Translations under genes and position numbers: made by a program | Shown: positions 35,116 through 43,835 of the stretch, piece after piece | How the letters are laid out: every line of letters begins with the position of its first letter | Numbering within the stretch: position 1 is the stretch's first letter | DNA from: Odoribacter laneus YIT 12061 | GTDB lineage: Bacteria; Bacteroidota; Bacteroidia; Bacteroidales; Marinifilaceae | Length of the DNA stretch: 64,000 nt | Reading direction: 5' to 3' | Assembly: GCF_000243215.1 (NCBI RefSeq) | Contig: NZ_JH594596.1 | Location: 2,874,392 to 2,938,391, forward strand | Notes under the pieces: model-generated | What the model was told of the DNA's origin: nothing | Databases searched by the model: none | Seen by the model: the letters and a program-made list of their open reading frames with translations, nothing else

Positions 35116-36080
35116 CGTTCCCGGATAAGTTCGAAGATCCGCCAAAGTTCCTCTATAGACTCAGCTCTTAACATTTGTATCCGTAATTCCCGGAAATGAG
35201 GTAAGCCTTTAAACATAGCTGCCATATGCCGGCGCATATGAAGAATACCTCTTATTTCATCAATCCAGTCGACAGATAATAATATTTGTTCTTTTAAAAT
35301 ATCAATTTGTTCTGCAACAGATAAATCCGGTAACATTTCTCCGGTTTGAAAATAATGCTTGATTTGTTTAAAAATCCAAGGTCGCCCAATCGCCCCCCGT
35401 CCGATCATAACAGCATCTACTCCGTATTTATCAAAAGCCTCTTTAGCCTTTTGAGGAGACGTGATATCTCCGTTTCCAATAATCGGGATTTGGATTCTCG
35501 GATTATTTTTTACTCTTCCAATAGGTTCCCAATCCGCTTCCCCCGCATACATCTGAGAACGGGTACGCCCGTGTATAGCCAAAGCTTGTATCCCCACATC
35601 CTGCAAACGTTCGGCAATATCTTCGATAATAATATGTTCACAATCCCACCCCAAACGGGTTTTAGCTGTAACCGGAACCTTCACGGCCTTGACAATTCGT
35701 TCCGCCATCTCTATCATAAGAGGAATATCTTTTAACAACCCTGCACCAGCTCCTTTCTGGGCTACTCTTTTTACAGGACAACCAAAATTCAGATCGATGA
35801 AATCCGGCTGCACTTCCTCTACGATTTTAGCGGCCTCCGTCATAGAATCAATATAACGGCCATAAATCTGAATCGTTACAGGACGTTCAGATTCTTCTAT
35901 CGTCAATTTTTTCAAAGATTTATGAACAGAGCGAACCAGGGCATCCGCAGAAACGAACTCTGAATATAACCAATCTGCTCCAAATTCTTTACAAAACTTT
36001 CGAAAAGGAGGATTGGTCACATCTTCCATAGGCGCCAACACCAAAGGATATTTTCCTAATTCTTTTCCTGCTATCTGCAT
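35091..36080 (-). CDS. dusB: tRNA-dihydrouridine synthase DusB
   Basis: 329 residues, a TIM-barrel flavoenzyme that reduces uridines in the D-loop of tRNA. Motifs: LVLAPMEDVTNPPFRKFC (14-31), IDLNFGCPVKRVAQKGAGAG with the catalytic Cys, LAIHGRTRSQMYAG, IGNGDITSPQKA and VMIGRGAIGRPWIF. The subfamily is judged from the CPVKRV and RGAIGRPW forms. It is read toward the secreted repeat protein, with overlapping ends. Confidence 0.92.
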   Translation of the reverse strand: MQIAGKELGKYPLVLAPMEDVTNPPFRKFCKEFGADWLYSEFVSADALVRSVHKSLKKLTIEESERPVTIQIYGRYIDSMTEAAKIVEEVQPDFIDLNFGCPVKRVAQKGAGAGLLKDIPLMIEMAERIVKAVKVPVTAKTRLGWDCEHIIIEDIAERLQDVGIQALAIHGRTRSQMYAGEADWEPIGRVKNNPRIQIPIIGNGDITSPQKAKEAFDKYGVDAVMIGRGAIGRPWIFKQIKHYFQTGEMLPDLSVAEQIDILKEQILLSVDWIDEIRGILHMRRHMAAMFKGLPHFRELRIQMLRAESIEELWRIFELIRERYSGVERA

Positions 36081-36200
36081 AAACTTAAAAACTAAAGGAT
36101 TTGATTAAATATTTTTTACAACTTCACAATAATGAGGGATTCTCCGGAATGCCAAATCTGTTAAAGCATCCTAAAACTTTTGATTTCTGTCCGAAGAATA

Positions 36201-36231
36201 TTTGAATACATCTGATTATTAAATAAGTTTG
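36201..36231 (+). promoter_or_regulatory. Consensus promoter for the gene at 36267
   Basis: TTTG (36201-36204), a 19-bp spacer and TAAGTTTG (36224-36231) match the Bacteroidetes promoter in both boxes. The gene starts 35 bp downstream. Confidence 0.75.
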
Positions 36232-36266
36232 CTGCAAAAATAACAAATTAAACCATTCTTAAAATC

Positions 36267-36779
36267 ATGCTTGTACTAAAATTACTATTGTCCCTCCTGA
36301 CCCTTTTACCTACTGACGCCCGTTGGCAACGAATCGAAACAGATCAACATATCTCCTTTTTATTCCCGAATAATGTACAAAAATTACAGAGAAAGACAAA
36401 TGGAATCCCTTCTTATATTTACCAAACAAAAGATTTAACCTGTGTTTTCGGAGTGGTATGTTCCGATTTTTCAAATCAAAAAATATCTTTTTCCGATCCA
36501 AACCATGCATTAGCAATATACGAACAATTGAAAAAAGGTTCTGTAGATATGGAAACTGCTATCCTGAAAAATGAACAAACAGTTCCTTATGAAAACATGC
36601 TTATCAAAGAAATAGAATATTCTATTATTAAAGATAAATATGAAATGACCTACTTTAAACGGTTTATATTTAGAAATAATAAAGTTTATCAAGTTACAAT
36701 TGGAGCTAAAACCAGACATTTTGATATTTTAAAAGAAGAAAGAGAAATTTTCTTCAATTCCTTCTTATTTACAGATTGA
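36267..36779 (+). CDS. Unknown exported protein, PsbP-like pattern
   Basis: 170 residues. The start MLVLKLLLSLLTLLPTDA looks like a short signal peptide. The mature part begins WQRIETDQHISFLFPNN and ends with a strand-helix pair (RNNKVYQVTIGAKTRHFDIL then EEREIFFNSFLF), a layout often seen in small periplasmic alpha/beta proteins of the PsbP/Mog1 kind. That assignment is by shape only. It has its own consensus promoter and no obvious operon partner; an ECF sigma gene follows 150 bp later. Confidence 0.55.
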   Translation: MLVLKLLLSLLTLLPTDARWQRIETDQHISFLFPNNVQKLQRKTNGIPSYIYQTKDLTCVFGVVCSDFSNQKISFSDPNHALAIYEQLKKGSVDMETAILKNEQTVPYENMLIKEIEYSIIKDKYEMTYFKRFIFRNNKVYQVTIGAKTRHFDILKEEREIFFNSFLFTD

Positions 36780-36832
36780 TTGAAGTCTGAATGTATAACC
36801 TCTTTCAGGCTAATATGACTTTACTAAAAACT

Positions 36833-36892
36833 CAAAATATAAAACCTTCGGAAAGCCAGCTTAAAAGGAGGAATGCAAACATTTGAAATAAT
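36833..36892 (-). repeat. Dispersed intergenic repeat, copy R5 (diverged)
   Basis: Read on the minus strand: TTATTTCAAATGTTTGCATT, then CCTCCTTTTAAGCTGGCTTT, then CCGAAGGTTTTATATTTTG. It aligns over its length with copies at 7191 and 40561 (shared GCATT, CCTTT and CTGGCTTT blocks). It ends 40 bp before the ECF sigma gene. Confidence 0.5.
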
Positions 36893-36931
36893 CTGTAACT
36901 TTTCATTATATTCGTTCGTCCCATACAAGAT

Positions 36932-37417
36932 ATGAATAGAAACGAATATAATTTAAGTGTAGACAAATTCTCTGACGATGTATTTCGTTTTATTTACAAG
37001 ACCTGTCATAATAAGGAATTAGCGGAAGATATCATTCAAGACGCTTATATGGTACTTTGGGAACATGTCGGAGAAATCACGTTCGAAAAAGCAAAAGCTT
37101 TTCTCTTTACGACTTCTTATCACAAAATGATCGATATATTCCGGCGGGAAAAGAGAAATAAAGATATAGAAAATATAAATCCGGAATATTATTTATCTGG
37201 CACGCAATCACCTGATTTACAAGATATTTTAGAATTTGCACTAAACAAATTATCCCCTGTCCAAAAAACAGTTATTTTATTGAGAGATTATGAAAATTAT
37301 TCTTACCAAGAAATAGCAGACATTACTCATTTATCCGAAAGTCAGGTAAAAGTATATATTTTTAGAGCCCGCAATTCTATGAAAGAATTTATCCGAAAAC
37401 CTGATTTAATCGTGTAA
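36932..37417 (+). CDS. ECF-type RNA polymerase sigma factor
   Basis: 161 residues. Sigma-2 covers about 10-75 with the polymerase-binding DIIQDAYMVLWEHV, and sigma-4 covers about 95-155 with KTVILLRDYENYSYQEIADI and the recognition helix LSESQVKVYIFRARNSM. It directs RNA polymerase to a small set of genes. The next two genes encode a one-span membrane protein, probably its anti-sigma factor, and a beta-barrel protein, so the cluster likely senses the envelope. The start is ATG 36932. Confidence 0.92.
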   Translation: MNRNEYNLSVDKFSDDVFRFIYKTCHNKELAEDIIQDAYMVLWEHVGEITFEKAKAFLFTTSYHKMIDIFRREKRNKDIENINPEYYLSGTQSPDLQDILEFALNKLSPVQKTVILLRDYENYSYQEIADITHLSESQVKVYIFRARNSMKEFIRKPDLIV

Positions 37418-37448
37418 CTCTATAAGGAAGGGTTTAATTGATTTAAAT

Positions 37449-38324
37449 ATGATTACACAGAAAAATTACGAAATTTATTTTGCCGATTATCTCGATGGAA
37501 CATTAGGAGAAGCGGAAACAGCAGAATTAAAAGCTTTTCTGTTGGTACATCCTGAATTATCCAAGCTTATAGAAGACACGGATAAGGTAAAACTTCAGAA
37601 ACCCACTTTTACTTACTTACATAAAGAATCTCTAAAAAAAACAGAACTACAGGAATGTCCGGATTATTATGCTATTGCAGCCGCAGAAGAAATATTGACA
37701 GAAAGGGAAAAAAAGCAATTGAAGGAAAGATTTGCTGACCAGGAGTTTCAGGCCTCTGTGCAGCTCTATCAGCAATTAAGGCTTAAACCAAACCCGAATA
37801 TTCATTTTAATAAGAAAAATAAACTTTACAAAAAGCAAGGTAAACGTATTCTTTTGATACAATTAACTGCTGTGGCAGCTGTTTTATCTCTCTTTCTGCT
37901 CATACGGTTGTTTACGCCCTCTATCGTAGAAAAAGATTCGATGTTCAGCGACAATCGGAAAACCATTCTTCCCCTTATCGTTTCACCACATTTCAGTACA
38001 CCTCTGGAAACAAAAGGTTACAAACCCTCTTTTGAACTGGCGAAAGTAAAATCCATAAAACCTACAAAGCAAATTATTGCTCCCATTTCTTCCTCTATGG
38101 AAACAGTAATCCTCCTTACTTCTGATACAGAAATAAAACTTCAGGAAATAGCTATGAACGACACTCCGGAAATTATTCTTACTGAATCAGCTAAAACCTG
38201 GAGAGCTTCTTCCGATAATGTGGGAACAAAAAATATAATTACTTCTGTTATTCACGCTGGTAAAAACCTTACACAAAGAATGAAAAAAAACAATATAAAT
38301 GCAAAAGTGTCTGTAACATATTAA
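37449..38324 (+). CDS. Probable anti-sigma factor, single membrane span
   Basis: 291 residues. The N-terminal 130 residues are cytosolic and start with YEIYFADYLDGTLGEAETAE, the short helical module seen in Bacteroidetes anti-sigma factors. One span follows (ILLIQLTAVAAVLSLFLLIR, about 134-153), then about 135 periplasmic residues without a recognised domain. There is no zinc-binding HxxxCxxC motif. Its place 31 bp after the ECF sigma gene is the main support for the role. Confidence 0.7.
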   Translation: MITQKNYEIYFADYLDGTLGEAETAELKAFLLVHPELSKLIEDTDKVKLQKPTFTYLHKESLKKTELQECPDYYAIAAAEEILTEREKKQLKERFADQEFQASVQLYQQLRLKPNPNIHFNKKNKLYKKQGKRILLIQLTAVAAVLSLFLLIRLFTPSIVEKDSMFSDNRKTILPLIVSPHFSTPLETKGYKPSFELAKVKSIKPTKQIIAPISSSMETVILLTSDTEIKLQEIAMNDTPEIILTESAKTWRASSDNVGTKNIITSVIHAGKNLTQRMKKNNINAKVSVTY

Positions 38325-38375
38325 AAACACTATCCGTCTTATGGGAAAATAATAGAATTTAAGAAAAATAATACT

Positions 38376-39332
38376 ATGAAAACAACATTATCTCTCTTTG
38401 CAATTTTTTTGACATTAAACGGAATGGCTTCCAATTTCCAAGATACAGTAATGGTGGACGATCTGTGGCAAAAAGAAAAAAATATAAAATTCGTACCGAA
38501 CTTACAGGATTCTCTTCTGTCAAACAGGGAAATGCAAATTACAGATACTCTCCCTACACAAAAAAAATCTAAAATACGTATTCTTTCTTCTTCATCCAGC
38601 GGCTTGACAATTATCGGTTCCGGAAATGATACAGAAATTGAAATTTTAGGAAACCATAAATATAAAAACAAAAAAAACAAAGGGTACCAAAATTTCAGTG
38701 GCCATTGGTGCGGTTTTAATTTCGGATTTGTAAACTTTACAAATACTGATTATTCTGATTATTCCGCCAGTGAACAGGATTTTATGGAACTAGATTATGC
38801 AAATTCTTTCGTCATGCAATTTAATATTTTGGAACAAAGCATCAATCTCGTACCCCGGAATAATTTTGGATTAATTGTAGGTTTAGGGCTCGAGTACCAA
38901 CGCTTGCGTTTTGAAAATAAACACCAGTCCATCTGTTTGGATGAGAACAACAGAATTATGCCCTATACCCTCAATCCAGACTGGAAAGTAAAAAGGAATT
39001 CGTTCAAAACACTTTACCTCACGGTTCCTGTTTTAATGGAAGTACAATTTCCAGCAAGGCTCAGAAAAAAAGTATATATATCTGCCGGTTTTATGGGAGG
39101 TATCCGCCTTCATTCCAAAACAAAAATTGTATATAAGAACCTCGATGGAAATAAGAAAAAAGACAAAAATTCCGATAATTTCAATATGATACCTGTCAAA
39201 GCAGATGTAGTAGCACGTATCGGTTACCACAACCTGAATATCTGGGGAAGTTATACTTTAACCAATATGTTCAAATCAAACAAAGGGCCGGAATTGCATC
39301 CTTACAGCTTGGGGATAGGAGTAACATTTTAA
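38376..39332 (+). CDS. Outer-membrane beta-barrel protein of the ECF cluster
   Basis: 318 residues with a signal peptide (MKTTLSLFAIFLTLNGMAS). After a linker with a basic KYKNKKNKG stretch come alternating strands ended by aromatic residues, such as NNFGLIVGLGLEYQRLRF, FKTLYLTVPVLMEVQF and KVYISAGFMGGIRL, closing with HPYSLGIGVTF. This fits the PorT-like/OMP_b-brl barrels of Bacteroidetes. It is probably the target or signal source of the upstream sigma/anti-sigma pair and ends at a bidirectional terminator. Confidence 0.75.
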   Translation: MKTTLSLFAIFLTLNGMASNFQDTVMVDDLWQKEKNIKFVPNLQDSLLSNREMQITDTLPTQKKSKIRILSSSSSGLTIIGSGNDTEIEILGNHKYKNKKNKGYQNFSGHWCGFNFGFVNFTNTDYSDYSASEQDFMELDYANSFVMQFNILEQSINLVPRNNFGLIVGLGLEYQRLRFENKHQSICLDENNRIMPYTLNPDWKVKRNSFKTLYLTVPVLMEVQFPARLRKKVYISAGFMGGIRLHSKTKIVYKNLDGNKKKDKNSDNFNMIPVKADVVARIGYHNLNIWGSYTLTNMFKSNKGPELHPYSLGIGVTF

Positions 39333-39375
39333 AGATTACTGTGCCTATAAAATAATTTTTAATTGATTTATTTTT

Positions 39376-39431
39376 AAAGAAATATCCTGAAATATTGTCT
39401 TTTCGTGAGAATATTTTTAGGATATTTCTTT
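39376..39431. terminator. Bidirectional terminator
   Basis: AAAGAAATATCCT (39376-39388) pairs with AGGATATTTCTTT (39419-39431). It separates the convergent barrel gene and the aromatic operon. Confidence 0.65.
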
Positions 39432-39445
39432 TCCTTACTATCAGC

Positions 39446-40540
39446 TTATTCATTCATGATTTCAGTCTGCCGATCGATAGAAGCCTGATGAATCGCTTTG
39501 AAAACTTTTTCTAAAAATTCTTCACTCAATCCATTCTGCTTTCCTTTCTGAAATACTTTTTCCAAAATCTTATCCCAACGTCCCGGTTGTAAAATCGTGA
39601 TATTATTTTGTTTTTTATACTTCCCAATTTCTGCAGAGACCTTCATACGATCTGACAGGATCTGGAGTAATTCGTTATCCAATTCATCAATACGAGCCCG
39701 TAACTCATCAATATTTTCTTTATACTCTACATCCTCCGTCTCTACATTCCGGATGACCAGATGGGATAAAATTTCCGAGAGAGAAGAAGGAGTAACCTGC
39801 TGCGCTGCATCACTTAAAGCAATTTCAGGACAAATATGCGATTCCACAATCAAACCGTCAAAACCCAAATCCATAGCTTGCTGAGAGACCTCCTGTATAT
39901 ATTCTCTTTTACCGGAAATATGACTGGGATCACAAATCATGAGTATATCCTTATGACGACGTTTAATTTCTATGGGGATCTGCCATTGTGGAATATTTCT
40001 GTATTTTGCTTTTGTATAGGTAGAAAATCCTCTGTGTATAACCCCAATTTTCTTTAATCCAGCCATATTTAAACGTTCTAAAGCTCCGATCCAAAGCTCT
40101 ACATCCGGATTTACCGGATTTTTAACTAAAACAGGAATATCCGTTCCTTTCAAAGCATCTGCAATTTCCTGCATAGCAAAAGGATTAGCCGTCGTCCGGG
40201 CTCCGATCCATAACAAATCCACTCCTGCTTTCAAAGCTTCGTATACATGTTTGACATTTGCTACTTCTGTAGAAGTTTTCATACCCAATTCCCGTTGTAC
40301 ACGACGCATCCAACCTAAACCATCTGCTCCGACACCTTCAAAACAATTCGGACGGGTACGAGGTTTCCAAATACCTGCCCGCAATACGTTCACCCCGTTA
40401 CTTTTCAAAGCCCTCGCCGTTTCAAATAATTGCTGCTCGCTTTCCGCACTACAGGGACCCGCAATAATCAACGGTTTTTTCGTATCCGAAAAAATACCCC
40501 ATTCACTTACTTTTAATAAATCTAATTGAATTGCTGCCAT
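39446..40540 (-). CDS. Bifunctional DAHP synthase/chorismate mutase
   Basis: 364 residues, a fusion. Residues 1-265 are a type I-beta DAHP synthase (KPLIIAGPCSAESEQQLFE, GIWKPRTRPNCFEG, HRGFSTY, ICDPSHISGKREY, VESHICPE), which makes the first shikimate intermediate. Residues 275-364 are an AroQ-type chorismate mutase (IDELRARIDELDNELLQIL and RMKVSAEIGKYKKQNN), which makes prephenate. It is the last gene of the leftward Phe/Tyr operon. The fusion lets prephenate-derived products act on the first enzyme in known relatives. A dispersed repeat lies in the 113-bp gap before it. Confidence 0.95.
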   Translation of the reverse strand: MAAIQLDLLKVSEWGIFSDTKKPLIIAGPCSAESEQQLFETARALKSNGVNVLRAGIWKPRTRPNCFEGVGADGLGWMRRVQRELGMKTSTEVANVKHVYEALKAGVDLLWIGARTTANPFAMQEIADALKGTDIPVLVKNPVNPDVELWIGALERLNMAGLKKIGVIHRGFSTYTKAKYRNIPQWQIPIEIKRRHKDILMICDPSHISGKREYIQEVSQQAMDLGFDGLIVESHICPEIALSDAAQQVTPSSLSEILSHLVIRNVETEDVEYKENIDELRARIDELDNELLQILSDRMKVSAEIGKYKKQNNITILQPGRWDKILEKVFQKGKQNGLSEEFLEKVFKAIHQASIDRQTEIMNE

Positions 40541-40560
40541 AAAATTTATCGTTATGTGTT

Positions 40561-40620
40561 TCTATTTAAAATTTTGCATTTTACCTTTTTAATTGACTTT
40601 GCAGGCGTTTTTAATATACA
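40561..40620 (+). repeat. Dispersed intergenic repeat, copy R3
   Basis: Runs TCTATTTAAAATTTTGCATT, then TTACCTTTTTAATTGACTTT, then GCAGGCGTTTTTAATATACA. It aligns along its length with R2. It lies between tyrA and the DAHP synthase gene, antisense to both. Confidence 0.55.
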
Positions 40621-40653
40621 CTGTGTATCTCGTTTTATAAACGTTTTTTATTC

Positions 40654-41493
40654 TCAACGAATAATTCTCTTTATCTTATTTGCCTTATAAATCAATTCTC
40701 TCACTCCTTGTTCATCGTAATCGGATATATGTTTTTTAAATTCCTGTAACTTTTCAATGTAAGTATCCAATACCGTCAACACATTTTCTTTGTTTTGAGA
40801 AAATATAGGAGCCCACATATCAGCATTACTTTTAGCTAAACGTACCGTAGAAGAAAAACCTCCCGAAGCCAAATCAAAAATATTCTTTTCATTTTTCTCT
40901 TTTTCCAAAACAGTTAAAGCCAAAGCAAAAGAAGAAATATGAGAAATATGAGAAACATAAGCAGTATGCACATCGTGATGAGCCGCCCGCATATATATCA
41001 TTCTCATATTCAAACAATCATACATGCTTTTCACTAATTCTACCGCCCGTATATCCGAATCTTCTGCATTACAAATAATCCCGGCACGTCCATCAAAAAG
41101 TCCGGACAGAGCCGCCCAAGGTCCCGAATATTCCGTACCCGCCATAGGATGAGCAGCTACAAAATTTTTCCGGTTCGGATGATAATGGACCATTTCATTG
41201 ATTTTTTCTTTGGTAGAACAAACGTCTGTGACAATCTGTTTATCCACCTTATCCAAAATCTGAGGAATTAAACGAATTGCAGCACTTACGGGAGTCGCCA
41301 CCACAATAATATCACTTTCTGCAATACAGTCCTCTAAATTTACAAGGTCATCCACTAAACCCATCTCCTTAGCGGCGGCGGCATGCAACTGTTCGCTTTC
41401 CACACCGACCACCCGATCTGCAAACTTTCTCTTTTTTAAATCGATCGCCATTGAGCCGCCGATCAAACCAATTCCGATTACTCCTACTTGCAT
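40654..41493 (-). CDS. tyrA: Prephenate dehydrogenase
   Basis: 279 residues. The N-terminal Rossmann fold starts MQVGVIGIGLIGGSMAIDL with the Gly-rich loop. The conserved catalytic region has VAAHPMAGTEYSGP and a helical C-terminal domain with HDVHTAYVSHISHISSFALA. It oxidises prephenate to 4-hydroxyphenylpyruvate in tyrosine synthesis. It lacks a mutase or ACT domain. It follows the aminotransferase gene by 42 bp. Confidence 0.95.
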   Translation of the reverse strand: MQVGVIGIGLIGGSMAIDLKKRKFADRVVGVESEQLHAAAAKEMGLVDDLVNLEDCIAESDIIVVATPVSAAIRLIPQILDKVDKQIVTDVCSTKEKINEMVHYHPNRKNFVAAHPMAGTEYSGPWAALSGLFDGRAGIICNAEDSDIRAVELVKSMYDCLNMRMIYMRAAHHDVHTAYVSHISHISSFALALTVLEKEKNEKNIFDLASGGFSSTVRLAKSNADMWAPIFSQNKENVLTVLDTYIEKLQEFKKHISDYDEQGVRELIYKANKIKRIIR

Positions 41494-41535
41494 AATTTTT
41501 CTCTGTTACTTTCCTTATTTTTCTGCTTTCTGAAC

Positions 41536-42729
41536 TTAACACCAAGAACCATGCTGCAATGCGGCAGGATACAAACGATTCTTTATCCGCTCGTAAGCTT
41601 CCTTCAAAACAGGACGTTTCGCACAAAGAGAAATACGAATATATCGGTTACCATTGCTTCCAAATATAAAGCCAGGAGTGATAAATACTCTAGCCTTTTG
41701 CAATATATAATCCGTCAACTTTTCTCCGTTTTCCCATTTTTCTCCTATTTTCCCCCACAAGAACATTCCACTGCTATTTTGATCATAAGTCGCTCCCAAT
41801 AAATCTAAAATCTCTCCTGCCAATAATTTACGGGCTTTATATTCCTCATTCAAAGCCGTATACCAACCAGCATCCAACGATAAAGCTTTCACTGCTGCCA
41901 ATTGCATAGGCCGGAACATACCGGAATCCATATTACTTTTTACTTTTAACACATTGGCAATAACTTCCGCTTCACCCGCAATCATGCCAATCCGCCAACC
42001 AGCCATATTATGGGCTTTACTCAAAGAATTCAACTCAATACAACATTCTTTCGCCCGAGAAACACTCAAAATACTGAGATGCTCTTCGTTGAGGATAAAA
42101 CTGTAGGGATTATCATTACAAATCAAAATCTTATGCTTTAAACCAAATTCTACTAACCGACGATATAAGGCTTCCGTAGCCCGGGCTCCTGTTGGCATAT
42201 TCGGATAATTAACCCACATCATTTTTACACCAGTCAAGTCCATTGCTTCTAAAGCTTCAAAATCAGGCATCCAATTGTTTTCTTCCTTCAAATCAAAGGG
42301 AATAATTTCAGCCTCCGTTAATAAGGAAGCAGAAGAATAAGTAGGATACCCTGGATTAGGCACCAATACTTTGTCCCCTTTGTCTAAAAAAGCCAGTGAC
42401 AATAATAAAATTCCTTCTTTCGATCCGGCTAAAGGCTGTATTTCTTTTTCAGGGTCCAGTTCTACACCGTAATATTTTTGATACCATTCTGCAAAAGCCC
42501 TTCGCAATTCCGGGATACCTTTGTAACTCTGATAAGCATGATTCTCAGGATTTTCGGCTCCATGTATTAACGTGTGAATTACTTCATAAGCCGGTGCCAT
42601 GTCAGGTGATCCTATCCCCAAACTGATCACTTTTTCTCCAAGCCGATTCATTTCATCTATTTCGCGGAGCTTACGTGAAAAATAGTATTCACTCACACTA
42701 TTCGTTCTATTTGCTGGTTGAATAATCAT
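41536..42729 (-). CDS. Aminotransferase of the Phe/Tyr operon
   Basis: 397 residues, fold-type I PLP enzyme. The PLP lysine is in LNSLSKAHNMAGWRIG (about 230-245) and the Asn in NYPNMPTGARA; the C-terminus ends with the Arg of NRYIRISLC. Its place between pheA and tyrA indicates that it aminates phenylpyruvate and 4-hydroxyphenylpyruvate to Phe and Tyr, or prephenate to arogenate. The sequence alone resembles LL-diaminopimelate-type aminotransferases, so the aromatic role comes from context. Confidence 0.88.
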   Translation of the reverse strand: MIIQPANRTNSVSEYYFSRKLREIDEMNRLGEKVISLGIGSPDMAPAYEVIHTLIHGAENPENHAYQSYKGIPELRRAFAEWYQKYYGVELDPEKEIQPLAGSKEGILLLSLAFLDKGDKVLVPNPGYPTYSSASLLTEAEIIPFDLKEENNWMPDFEALEAMDLTGVKMMWVNYPNMPTGARATEALYRRLVEFGLKHKILICNDNPYSFILNEEHLSILSVSRAKECCIELNSLSKAHNMAGWRIGMIAGEAEVIANVLKVKSNMDSGMFRPMQLAAVKALSLDAGWYTALNEEYKARKLLAGEILDLLGATYDQNSSGMFLWGKIGEKWENGEKLTDYILQKARVFITPGFIFGSNGNRYIRISLCAKRPVLKEAYERIKNRLYPAALQHGSWC

Positions 42730-42766
42730 ATTTTTAAGTTATTATAATTTACAATTCTGATCTTTC

Positions 42767-43591
42767 TCATTCGTTATAACTTTTATATTCTCCCATAATT
42801 TTTACATCTTCCATCAAAGGCTGTACAGCATTCATGGCTTCTCGATAACGATTATATTCTTCAAATTTAAGGTCCACATAGAAAAAATACTGCCACTCCT
42901 TCCCCGGAATGGGTAAAGACTGAATTTTTGTCAGATTCAGATCATAAAAAGAAAAGATAGATAAAATCTGAGAAAGCCTTCCTTTGACATGAGGAATAGT
43001 AAAGCAAATCGATGATTTATCGATATCTCTTTTCTCTACATTCAACTTATCATCTAAAATTAAAAAACGGGTAAAATTCTGTTTATGAGTTTCTATACTT
43101 TCCTGAAGAATCTCCAGGCCAAACAACTCTGCCGCTAAACCGGAAGCGATGGCGCCAACATGCATTTGCCGCTTAGTTGCGATATCAGCAGCACTTTTAG
43201 CCGTATCTTCCGATTCGATCAAACGGATATGAGGATATTCCTGAAAAAAACTTCGTGTTTGGGCAATAGCCATATAATGGGAATGAACTTCACGAATATC
43301 TTCTATTTTCTGCCCCGGCAAAGCCATAAGATTTTGCTTAATGCGTAAAAATACCTCCCCTTTTATTTGTTTTCCGTATTTGTGTAAAAGTGAATAATTA
43401 GGTAACAGTCCCCCTGAAACCGTATTTTCAATAGCCATAACAGCTCCATCCGCCGTTTTCTGTTCCAAGCTGACAAACAAATCTTCAAAGCTCAGGCATT
43501 CTACCACCTCGATCTCTTCTCCGTAATATAAACGGGCAGCCTGTTCGTGAAAACATCCGTGTACCCCTTGAATCGCAATCTTCTTTTTCAT
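42767..43591 (-). CDS. pheA: Prephenate dehydratase
   Basis: 274 residues. The catalytic half shows IAIQGVHGCFHEQAARLYYG (4-23), VMAIENTVSGGLLPNYSLL and the late NFTRFLILDD with the TRF motif. The C-terminal ACT domain (about 192-270) has SSICFTIPHVKGRLSQILSIF and IQSLPIPGKEWQYFFYVDL, the phenylalanine-binding site that gives feedback control. It converts prephenate to phenylpyruvate. There is no chorismate mutase domain; that activity is on the DAHP synthase. It is the first gene of the operon, behind two attenuator-like leaders. Confidence 0.96.
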   Translation of the reverse strand: MKKKIAIQGVHGCFHEQAARLYYGEEIEVVECLSFEDLFVSLEQKTADGAVMAIENTVSGGLLPNYSLLHKYGKQIKGEVFLRIKQNLMALPGQKIEDIREVHSHYMAIAQTRSFFQEYPHIRLIESEDTAKSAADIATKRQMHVGAIASGLAAELFGLEILQESIETHKQNFTRFLILDDKLNVEKRDIDKSSICFTIPHVKGRLSQILSIFSFYDLNLTKIQSLPIPGKEWQYFFYVDLKFEEYNRYREAMNAVQPLMEDVKIMGEYKSYNE

Positions 43592-43624
43592 TTATTTCTT
43601 GTTTAGTGTGTATCTAAAATAAAA

Positions 43625-43646
43625 ACCCCCAGCTTAAGCCGGGGGT
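43625..43646 (-). terminator. Attenuator terminator 2 of the Phe/Tyr operon
   Basis: On the minus strand ACCCCCGGC pairs with GCTGGGGGT around TTAA (one G-U pair), then runs into TTTTTATTTT. It lies 34 bp before the pheA start. CCGGCT in its 5' arm (43642-43637) is complementary to AGCCGG at the last codons of leader 2 (43696-43691). Confidence 0.85.
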
Positions 43647-43687
43647 CATATTAAATCTTTTTATTCAAGTCCAAGACAAATATACGC

Positions 43688-43759
43688 CTACCGGCTACTT
43701 TTCATACAATAAAAGTAGAAATGAAAATAATAACCGTTGCTAAATCGAAATTGTCCCAT
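43688..43759 (-). CDS. Phe/Tyr-rich leader peptide 2
   Basis: A 23-codon frame, ATG 43759 to TAG 43690-43688. It reads MGQFRFSNG, then YYFHFYFYC, then MKSSR; five Phe and four Tyr, eight of the nine in the order seen in amino-acid operon leaders (F4, F6, then the block Y10 Y11 F12 H13 F14 Y15 F16 Y17). It lies between terminator 1 and terminator 2. A ribosome stalled in the aromatic block would leave AGCCGG near the stop codon free to pair with the terminator 2 arm. A ribosome reaching the stop would cover it. This matches classical transcription attenuation. Translation is not proven. Confidence 0.8.
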   Translation of the reverse strand: MGQFRFSNGYYFHFYFYCMKSSR

Positions 43760-43775
43760 CTTGTGTCAATAAAAA

Positions 43776-43795
43776 AGCCCTGATTTTTCAGGGCT
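43776..43795 (-). terminator. Attenuator terminator 1 of the Phe/Tyr operon
   Basis: AGCCCTGA and TCAGGGCT form a perfect 8-bp stem with a 4-nt loop. On the minus strand it is followed by TTTTTTATT. AGCCCT in its 5' arm (43795-43790) is complementary to AGGGCT (43835-43830), which directly follows the stop of leader 1; two G-U pairs extend the match. Confidence 0.85.
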
Positions 43796-43835
43796 CCGTT
43801 TTATCTTATTTATAAAATTTACATACCAAAGCCCT

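Noticed and set aside
36780-36931. Small RNA before the ECF sigma gene
   Set aside because: Only a dispersed repeat copy and weak promoter-like sequence; no terminator or stable fold was seen.
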